NCBI GenBank assembly: GCA_030668565.1
Contig: DAOVFD010000072.1
Span: forward strand, 1 to 5,345
Source of the DNA: Microcaldota archaeon
Lineage (GTDB): Archaea > Micrarchaeota > Micrarchaeia > Anstonellales > Bilamarchaeaceae
Direction of reading: 5' to 3'
Length of the DNA stretch: 5,345 bases
Shown here in pieces: positions 1-5,069 of the stretch (position 1 is the first letter of the stretch; every line of letters begins with the position of its first letter). The position numbers were made by a program, and so were the translations under genes. Under the pieces are notes generated by a model that searched no databases, had not been told where the DNA came from, and worked only from the letters and a program-made list of their open reading frames with translations.

Positions 1-114
1 CTGGAAGATGAAATTCCCGAAGACATGCTTAATTATATAGCCCTTTATCATGCGGAAAAACTCTCATCTGAAATTGACAATACAATAAAAACCCTGAAGA
101 AATTCAGGGATTAG
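1..114 (+). CDS. C-terminal end of an unidentified protein (5'-truncated by the window edge)
   Basis: The first forward frame is open from base 1 to a TAG stop at 112-114 and gives the last 37 residues of a protein. The other two forward frames hit stops within about 40 bases. The tail is highly charged and looks helical (it starts LEDEIPEDM and ends TLKKFRD), with no membrane segment and no motif I recognise, so no function can be given. It converges on surE and overlaps that gene's last codons by 11 bp (104-114). The same bases form the stem-loop proposed as the surE terminator. An open frame this short could be chance, but its codon use looks ordinary for this window. Confidence 0.55.
   Translation: MEDEIPEDMLNYIALYHAEKLSSEIDNTIKTLKKFRD
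83..109 (-). terminator. Stem-loop plus T-tract, probable terminator of the aspS-surE operon
   Basis: Bases 92-98 (CCCTGAA) pair perfectly with 103-109 (TTCAGGG) around a 4-base loop. Read on the minus strand, the stem is followed directly by TTTTTATTG (91-83) and more T-rich sequence. This is the layout of an intrinsic terminator at the 3' end of surE. The surE stop codon TGA (106-104) lies in the 5' arm of the stem. On the plus strand no T-run follows, so the signal is directional. Archaeal RNA polymerase terminates mainly on the T-rich tract, so the hairpin may instead protect the 3' end. Confidence 0.55.
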
Positions 115-856
115 TCAGCCTGTCAAGCTCCACTTTTGTAATTGCTATGTTTCCCTTTACTGCAACCTCGTAAAGATCAGTTCCCTTCTCGATTTTCGGG
201 TCCTTGCCGCCCATCCAGAAATAAGGGTTGTTGTAAACGTCTTTTCTTTTTATGATTACGGGAACTGTTCTTTTCATCTGTATGTTTTTGGGAAATACTA
301 TTTCTGCAACTTCAAGCCTGTCCGGAGAAGGAAGGTTGACAACAAAGAATACTCCCTTTCTCATTTCCGGTTCTATTTTTTTCCATACCCTCCTGAGGGT
401 TTTCTTTACAGATTCCGGTTTCCTCCAGTTCTTCTTGTCCATCCAGCCCAGCCTGTCCTCGCTGTGCTGCCTCTGGTAAATGGAGAACGCAACTGAAGGA
501 ATCCCATGTATCGCAGCCTTCCAGCAGGCACCGATAGTTCCTGAACTTATAAGAGGGCTGAGGCCGGTATTGTCCCCCCAGTTTATTCCTGAAAAGAGAA
601 GGTCCGGAGTTGGGAGTTCTTTTGCATATATTGTAAAAATGGCACAGTCTGCAGGTGTTCCGCTTAGGGTATAAACATTTTTGTTCCTGTCAACCTTATG
701 CATGCGCAGCGGTTTGTGCAAAGTGATTGCAGCAGAAACAGCGCTCCTCTGCCTGTCCGGAACGACCGCATAAGCATCGCCGATTTCATTTGCAAAATCA
801 AGCAGCATTTTTACCCCTTCGGTATATCCGTCATCATTCGTTATTGCTATTTTCAT
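104..856 (-). CDS. surE: 5'/3'-nucleotidase SurE (nucleoside monophosphate phosphatase)
   Basis: SurE is a cytoplasmic, divalent-metal-dependent phosphatase that removes phosphate from nucleoside 5'- and 3'-monophosphates. The protein is 250 aa, the usual family length, and looks intact. It begins with the signature NDDG at residues 7-10, supplying metal ligands Asp8 and Asp9. Next come VVPDRQRSAVS (31-41, with the ligand Ser38), LSGTPADC (64-71), FSGINWGDN (88-96, with ligand Asn92) and SSGTIGAC (104-111), all in family order. The C-terminal region keeps the TDLYEVAVKG strand. The ATG at 856-854 is the only sensible start because NDDG must sit near the N-terminus. That ATG overlaps the aspS stop as ATGA, and a GAGG about 8 bases upstream lies inside the aspS coding end, so translation is probably coupled to aspS. 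The 3' end overlaps a convergent gene. I see no missing key residue. The physiological substrate cannot be read from the sequence. Confidence 0.95.
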   Translation of the reverse strand: MKIAITNDDGYTEGVKMLLDFANEIGDAYAVVPDRQRSAVSAAITLHKPLRMHKVDRNKNVYTLSGTPADCAIFTIYAKELPTPDLLFSGINWGDNTGLSPLISSGTIGACWKAAIHGIPSVAFSIYQRQHSEDRLGWMDKKNWRKPESVKKTLRRVWKKIEPEMRKGVFFVVNLPSPDRLEVAEIVFPKNIQMKRTVPVIIKRKDVYNNPYFWMGGKDPKIEKGTDLYEVAVKGNIAITKVELDRLTNP

Positions 857-2145
857 GGTGAAAGCCTCGTTCTGTCACGCGGGAAGAGCATTGCTTCCCT
901 TATATTGTCCTGGTTGCATACCTTCATCGCAAATCTTTCAAGCCCTATGCTCCATCCTGCGTGTGGCGGTGCCCCCATCCTGAAGGCATCAAGATAGAAC
1001 TCGAAGTTTGCAGGGTCCATTCCCCTCTTTTTAAGCTGTTTCTCAAGAACATCAACAAGGTGGATACGCTTTGCCCCGCTCGCTATTTCAAGCCCCCTGT
1101 AAATCAAATCAAAAGCATGGCATATCTCCCCGTTTTTGTCATCAGGCATGGAGTAGAATGCCCTTACTGAAGTTGGCCAGTCATATATGAAATAAAGCTC
1201 ATCACCGAGAATTTCAGTGATTTTCTTTTCGGCCTCCTTTGAAAAATCCTCACCGAATTTTATTTCGAATTTCTCTGAATTGAGTTTGTCCACAAGCTCT
1301 GAGTAAGTATAGCGCGGAACCTTTTTCGGAACCGTTATGTCTTTTCCGAAAACCCCGAACTCGCCACCAAACTCCTTTTTCACCTTTTCAAGCATGTGCA
1401 GGGTTACGTTGCCCAGTATGTCCATTACGTCGTTGTGGTCTGCAAACCCCATCTCTATGTCCATCTGGGTTATCTCATTGAGATGTGTTGTGGTGTTGTG
1501 CTTTTCAGCACGGAAGACAGGCATCGTTATCATAACCCGGTCAAGCCCCCCGATGACCGCAAGCTGTTTGTAGAGCTGTGGGGATTGCACGAGATATGCC
1601 CGGGTCTCGAAATACTGCACGGGGAAAACCTCTGTTCCGCCTTCTGTTGCAGCGCCGGTTATTGCAGAGGGATGAACCTCAACGAATTTCCTTGAAATAA
1701 GGTATTCCCTGAAGCAGGTAATAAGTGACGATTTTATCCTGAATATCAGACTTATGTCCTTTTTCCTGAGGTCTACGTATCTGTAATCCAGGCGCGTATC
1801 CAGGTCCGAAGGCACATGGCCGGTCGGGTCAACAGGCAGTTTTTTGCCGACTTTATTCAGGAGAGTGAAGCCGTTCGGAACCATCTCCACGCCATCCGGC
1901 GCTATCTTGTTCTTCTTTATCTCCCCCTCGAATGAAACGATGTCCTCCTTGTTTACATCCACCGATTCCAGAAGTTCGTCCTCAACAACGCCCTTTTTCA
2001 TGGTGACCTGCATTATGCCTGTTTTGTCCCTGACATGCACGAATTTCAGTTTTCCCAGGTCGCGGACATCATGCACCCATCCGGCTATCCTGGTCTTTTC
2101 ACCTGCCTTCTTTTTTGCCTCTTCAATATAGTGGTCCCTGTCCAT
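853..2145 (-). CDS. aspS: Aspartyl-tRNA synthetase, archaeal type, probably non-discriminating (Asp-tRNA(Asp/Asn))
   Basis: This is a class IIb synthetase of 430 aa that charges tRNA with aspartate using ATP. Residues 1 to about 100 form the anticodon-binding OB fold (AGWVHDVRDLGKLKF). The catalytic domain follows with motif 1 around 145-162, the flipping loop ATEGGTE (166-172), QSPQLYKQ (187-194), motif 2 FRAEKHNTTTHLNE (211-224), motif 3 GAPPHAGWSIGLERF (391-405, with Arg404) and the tail FPRDRTRLSP. His25 and Pro83 occupy the two OB-fold positions where discriminating archaeal enzymes have Trp and Lys. His/Pro marks enzymes that also charge tRNA(Asn), the product then being amidated by an Asp-tRNA amidotransferase such as GatCAB. 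The frame stays open upstream to 2289, but the start is placed at ATG 2145-2143. It has GAGGTAG 5 bases upstream and matches the family N-terminus; the extension would run through the promoter and into the divergent gene. The motif 2 Thr220, where many archaeal homologues have Arg, is unusual. It is co-transcribed with surE. Confidence 0.96.
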   Translation of the reverse strand: MDRDHYIEEAKKKAGEKTRIAGWVHDVRDLGKLKFVHVRDKTGIMQVTMKKGVVEDELLESVDVNKEDIVSFEGEIKKNKIAPDGVEMVPNGFTLLNKVGKKLPVDPTGHVPSDLDTRLDYRYVDLRKKDISLIFRIKSSLITCFREYLISRKFVEVHPSAITGAATEGGTEVFPVQYFETRAYLVQSPQLYKQLAVIGGLDRVMITMPVFRAEKHNTTTHLNEITQMDIEMGFADHNDVMDILGNVTLHMLEKVKKEFGGEFGVFGKDITVPKKVPRYTYSELVDKLNSEKFEIKFGEDFSKEAEKKITEILGDELYFIYDWPTSVRAFYSMPDDKNGEICHAFDLIYRGLEIASGAKRIHLVDVLEKQLKKRGMDPANFEFYLDAFRMGAPPHAGWSIGLERFAMKVCNQDNIREAMLFPRDRTRLSP

Positions 2146-2150
2146 TTGAA

Positions 2151-2157
2151 CTACCTC
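2151..2157 (-). promoter_or_regulatory. Ribosome-binding site of aspS
   Basis: GAGGTAG on the minus strand lies 5 bases before the ATG at 2145-2143 and matches the GGAGGTGA-type archaeal Shine-Dalgarno core. It decides the start of aspS against the longer open frame that reaches 2289. Confidence 0.75.
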
Positions 2158-2189
2158 AAAATTGTTGCTAATTATTACTGAATGCAAGC

Positions 2190-2198
2190 TTTTTATAT
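2190..2198 (+). promoter_or_regulatory. Putative TATA box for the membrane-protein operon
   Basis: TTTTTATAT is centred near 2194, about 28 bases before the ATG at 2222. The usual archaeal TATA-to-start distance of roughly 25-28 bases puts transcription initiation at about 2219-2222, i.e. at or just before the start codon. The first mRNA may therefore be leaderless or nearly so. Only a weak GTGGT (2216-2220) precedes the ATGs, which fits that reading. Confidence 0.5.
2190..2198 (-). promoter_or_regulatory. Putative TATA box for aspS-surE
   Basis: The same bases read on the minus strand give ATATAAAAA, a good archaeal TATA box. Initiation about 25 bases downstream would fall near 2167-2170, leaving a 5' leader of about 22-25 nt that contains the GAGGTAG ribosome-binding site. 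An alternative weaker A/T-rich element (AAAATATACT) lies at about 2207-2216. Confidence 0.5.
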
Positions 2199-2221
2199 CT
2201 AACAGAGTATATTTTGTGGTA

Positions 2222-3484
2222 ATGATGGATATTGCTTTAGTGCTTCCCCTACTACAGTCAGTGATTCCAGAGGGCGCAGTTCCTATCATGGGTCCGATGA
2301 TATTCTCATCCCTGTTCTTTGCAGGAATCGTTGCCGCCCTGTTCTTTATGATAGCCTATTTTCTGCAAAGCCCCCCGATGAAGGCTGTCGCAAATGAGGA
2401 ACTTGCTGCATTCTTCCTGAGTATTTTTATAATTCTTTTCTGGCTGACCTCGGATGCTTTTTTCAATGGCATAACGATAGGACTTTTGGGAGGGGGCCTG
2501 CCCGCAGGCTATACAATCCCGCCCGGCCTTTCCTCGGCGCACATGGACTTCGCCATAGCCACAACAGGAATATTCATCAGCAAAATCAAACACCTGTATT
2601 TCAGCCTTTACCTCTATGAAATCCTTATCGGTTTCCTATCAACGATAAGCTTTCCGTTCGGTATGCTTTTTGCCGGCCCTGCAATAGTCTCATTCTCATT
2701 TATGCCTTTTGCATCCCTCGGAATGCTAAGCGCTGCGCAGACCAGTGTGGTTGAAGCAACAGGTCTTCTTGCCGCAGCGTTATATGCAAAGGAATTCATC
2801 CTTCTTTTCTTCAGGGATGCTGTGCCGCTGCTCCTCCTTCCCCTTGGTATCGTGCTCAGGGCATTTCCGTTCTCAAGAACGACAGGCTCTAGTCTGATTG
2901 CCGTGTGTTTTGCAGGATATTTCGTCTTACCGATGGCCGTTCTCTTCTCCCACTACGTGATATTCGACCTTTACGACCCGGCCGAGCTGGTCTATACGCC
3001 CTCAGTTACTTCCCCTTTCAGGACCTCGATGACCGGGGATGACCTTGAGGAATTCCAGGAGGGGGCAAAGGATAGTGGCAAAAGCCTTCAGGAGCAGTAT
3101 CATAAGACACCGGTCGCCCAGGAGGTTGCCACAAAGGATGAGTGTGCCGGGAACGAGATTCTGTGCGGTAGTTTCAAGATAATTAAGGGGATTTGGGATG
3201 CGGCTGCAAGCCTTTTCAAAACTGTATGGACCATATGGCTGTTCATGATGGGTTTCATGGGTGATTTCTTCTGGTCGGCAGGCACCAATCCGATAATGCC
3301 GACAAGCTCTTCCGCAGGGCTTTTCCATTTCATAGTAAGAGAAGTGGAACACGTTTCGCAGTTCATAGTTGTGGTAATGATTATGACGGTCATTGAAATC
3401 ATTATAACGCTTACGATGTACAGGAACATAGCAATGCTCATCGGCGGAGAAGCCGAACTGGCCGGAATAACAAAGTTGGTGTGA
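2222..3484 (+). CDS. Polytopic membrane protein 1 of a three-gene paralogous operon; function unknown
   Basis: I do not recognise a named family. The 420-aa protein has about seven or eight hydrophobic segments, roughly at residues 23-48, 61-80, 130-155, 165-190, 191-212, 222-248, 331-355 and 376-405. Helices one and two flank the loop MKAVANEEL (53-61), a module also present in the next two genes. Residues 203-237 carry the motif LLLLPLGIVLRAFP....G..LIA....Y...P, shared with the downstream protein. A hydrophilic stretch (about 250-330) contains Cys308 and Cys315, possibly a disulfide if it faces outward. The tail GGEAELAGITKLV is polar and probably cytoplasmic. No cleavable signal peptide is evident. 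The start is placed at ATG 2222-2224 (an adjacent ATG at 2225 is possible) because a TTG start at 2162 would lie upstream of the predicted promoter. Three bases separate it from the next gene. By layout it may be a VirB6/CedA-like channel subunit, but that is inference. Confidence 0.85.
   Translation: MMDIALVLPLLQSVIPEGAVPIMGPMIFSSLFFAGIVAALFFMIAYFLQSPPMKAVANEELAAFFLSIFIILFWLTSDAFFNGITIGLLGGGLPAGYTIPPGLSSAHMDFAIATTGIFISKIKHLYFSLYLYEILIGFLSTISFPFGMLFAGPAIVSFSFMPFASLGMLSAAQTSVVEATGLLAAALYAKEFILLFFRDAVPLLLLPLGIVLRAFPFSRTTGSSLIAVCFAGYFVLPMAVLFSHYVIFDLYDPAELVYTPSVTSPFRTSMTGDDLEEFQEGAKDSGKSLQEQYHKTPVAQEVATKDECAGNEILCGSFKIIKGIWDAAASLFKTVWTIWLFMMGFMGDFFWSAGTNPIMPTSSSAGLFHFIVREVEHVSQFIVVVMIMTVIEIIITLTMYRNIAMLIGGEAELAGITKLV
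3478..3481 (+). promoter_or_regulatory. Ribosome-binding site of membrane protein 2
   Basis: GGTG sits 6 bases before the ATG at 3488 and runs into the TGA stop of the upstream gene (3482-3484). Translation of the two genes is therefore likely coupled. It supports ATG 3488 as the start, which also places a signal peptide exactly at the N-terminus. Confidence 0.5.
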
Positions 3485-3487
3485 ATT

Positions 3488-3547
3488 ATGGGGAAAAAAC
3501 TGATTCCGCTGATGTTTCTTCTGCTTCTTGTTCTTCCTGTATTCGCC
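3488..3547 (+). other. Signal peptide of membrane protein 2
   Basis: Residues 1-20 show two lysines, a Leu/Phe/Val-rich core and a VFA-Q junction typical of signal peptidase I. The next stretch, Gln21 to about Trp39, is polar and acidic, so this is more likely a cleaved export signal than the first of the paired helices. It does not have the charged-residue-then-hydrophobic layout of a class III (FlaK/PibD) archaellin or pilin signal. Confidence 0.7.
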
Positions 3548-5068
3548 CAGTTCACGCCGCTTGCCGATGAGATAGAGGAGCCCCAAAGGGAAATAATCAA
3601 CTGGTTTGAACTCGCCCAGAGTATGCTCATAATGCTCATGATGATCGCTGTGGTGATGGCGGCAGCAGGCTACATGTTCGCCCAGCTTTTTGGTGTTGAA
3701 ACAAGGGCAAAAATAACATCCTGGTCCGGAAGCCTTCTTGCTGCCGTGGGTGTTTCCGCTGCAGTTCTGATTGTCATGTACTTTTTTGTGACCATTTATA
3801 CCGGAGGGGCGGAGATAGCCCCGGGCATCGAGAATTTCGAGGAAATGCTTAAAAGACTGCTTGCAATAGCCCAGCAGGCACTTGTCTTCATGATAATAAC
3901 GCTTACTATTATAGCAGCCCTTGCTTATGCGGTAGGTCAGATCGGCTCTGCACAAACCAGGGCAAAGGCGACAGTATGGGCCAACCTCCTTATCGGTTCA
4001 TCGGTGGTAGCCGCAGTCATATACCTACTCATCTTCCAGATACTGTTTCCTCTTGCAGAAACATTTCCGTTGCCGTATCCCCTCCAACTTAGTGAGGAAT
4101 ACGCGAAGGTTATCTCACTGGTCATATTCCTTATATCGGTTATAGCGCTGATAGTCTATCTTGCTGCAAAGCTTTTCAAGGTCCCGGAATGGGAGGCTTA
4201 TCTTAATGTGGAACTCAGTAATCTTGTCACCTGTCTGCTTATTATCATATTCGTTACCGGGTTCTTTGCGACAAGCAAAGCAGTGGCAGTGGGCATAACA
4301 GGCGAGGATTCACCACCGCAGGCAGCGGTCGGAGTGCTCGTAAAAATAACAGACAATGTTTTCAAGGGAATAAGGGACGTATATGCAATACAGAGCTGCA
4401 CTGCTGTCCTGGGAACATTCCAGAGGAGAATCGGAGAAGCGGTTCTTACGCCAACGTTCAGGGTTTTTCCGGGGATAGACACGTTCGTATCCATTACAAA
4501 CGTAGTGGGACTTGGGTTTGTTATGACTTACGGAAGTCTTTCTGCCCAGATAACGGTGCTCAATGTTATTGATTCCATTGTTGAAATGTTCTTACTGCCG
4601 GCAGGCCTTGTGCTGCGTTTCTTCCCGCCCACAAAGGAGGCGGGTGCATTCCTGATAGCGTTGTCGATAGGCTTCTACATAATATTTCCGATGAATTATT
4701 TCATAAACTTCATGGTGCTCGATGAGCTGAATATAGAGGAGTACAAGACACCGGTGTTCCTGATAAGCTCAATCTGCGGAATGAGCTACGTATATTTCAG
4801 TGTTCCTTCCGTTGTTCTTGGAGCACTTGCACAGACGACAGCTTTCCAGGCGGTGGGGTTAAGTACTGTTACCGGCGCCCTGTCAATGAAGCTTTCACTT
4901 GTTTTCAATGAGGCATTTATAAATCTGGTTAACATGTCGTTGTTCATACCGATTCTCAAATCGATTGCAAGGCTTTCACTGCTTGCATTGTTCGCACCTT
5001 CGGTTTCAATGATATTCACGATTGCGTTCATAAACGCGTTCACCAAGTTCCTGGTGGCGAAGGGATAG
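3488..5068 (+). CDS. Polytopic membrane protein 2: signal peptide, two tandem pilin-like hairpins, channel-like C-terminal part; function unknown
   Basis: The 526-aa protein starts with a classical signal peptide: MGKK, a hydrophobic core to residue 19, and a likely cut after VFA (before Gln21). Two helical hairpins follow, residues 43-104 and 128-189. They align without gaps at an offset of 85 and share Ala-Gln at the start, a Tyr, and a loop TRAKxTxW (72-79 and 157-164). A third hairpin (207-262) has the loop EWEAYLNVEL, of the type found in the neighbouring genes. The C-terminal half repeats the motif of the upstream protein: FLLPAGLVLRFFP....G..LIA....FY...P (368-401), followed by further membrane segments. 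With the signal peptide cut, the basic TRAK loops fall on the cytoplasmic side, which fits the positive-inside rule. Signal peptide plus short two-helix hairpins recalls VirB2/TrbC pilins, and the polytopic part recalls VirB6/CedA. It starts 3 bases after the previous gene and ends 1 base before the next. Confidence 0.87.
   Translation: MGKKLIPLMFLLLLVLPVFAQFTPLADEIEEPQREIINWFELAQSMLIMLMMIAVVMAAAGYMFAQLFGVETRAKITSWSGSLLAAVGVSAAVLIVMYFFVTIYTGGAEIAPGIENFEEMLKRLLAIAQQALVFMIITLTIIAALAYAVGQIGSAQTRAKATVWANLLIGSSVVAAVIYLLIFQILFPLAETFPLPYPLQLSEEYAKVISLVIFLISVIALIVYLAAKLFKVPEWEAYLNVELSNLVTCLLIIIFVTGFFATSKAVAVGITGEDSPPQAAVGVLVKITDNVFKGIRDVYAIQSCTAVLGTFQRRIGEAVLTPTFRVFPGIDTFVSITNVVGLGFVMTYGSLSAQITVLNVIDSIVEMFLLPAGLVLRFFPPTKEAGAFLIALSIGFYIIFPMNYFINFMVLDELNIEEYKTPVFLISSICGMSYVYFSVPSVVLGALAQTTAFQAVGLSTVTGALSMKLSLVFNEAFINLVNMSLFIPILKSIARLSLLALFAPSVSMIFTIAFINAFTKFLVAKG
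3614..4054 (+). repeat. Two tandem copies of a pilin-like helical hairpin (protein-level repeat, 85-residue offset)
   Basis: Copy 1 (3614-3799, residues 43-104) and copy 2 (3869-4054, residues 128-189) align without gaps. Identical positions include Ala43/128, Gln44/129, Leu47/132, Ala58/143, Ala59/144, Tyr62/147, Gln66/151, Thr72/157, Arg73/158, Ala74/159, Lys75/160, Thr77/162, Trp79/164 and Leu83/168. The DNA has diverged, so this is an old duplication kept for function. The spacer between copies (about 105-127) is acidic and then amphipathic. Confidence 0.75.
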
Positions 5069-5069
5069 T

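Noticed and set aside
2162..2221. 20-residue N-terminal extension of membrane protein 1 from a TTG at 2162
   Set aside because: It would start upstream of the predicted TATA box. The tandem ATGs at 2222 and 2225 are better starts and match the expected transcription start.
2146..2289. 48-residue N-terminal extension of aspS in the open frame up to 2289
   Set aside because: It crosses the divergent promoter and the start of the membrane-protein gene, has no resemblance to AspRS N-termini, and the ATG at 2145 has a good GAGGTAG ribosome-binding site.
2496..2509. Short perfect inverted repeat GCCTG-CCCG-CAGGC
   Set aside because: It lies inside the coding region of membrane protein 1 in a Gly/Pro-rich loop, with no T-tract after it. 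It is most likely a by-product of codon content.
3002..3955. 317-aa open frame on the minus strand across the junction of membrane genes 1 and 2
   Set aside because: It has a His/Tyr/Cys-rich, low-hydrophobic composition with no recognisable motif, lies wholly antisense to two well-supported genes, and looks like a shadow of their codon bias.
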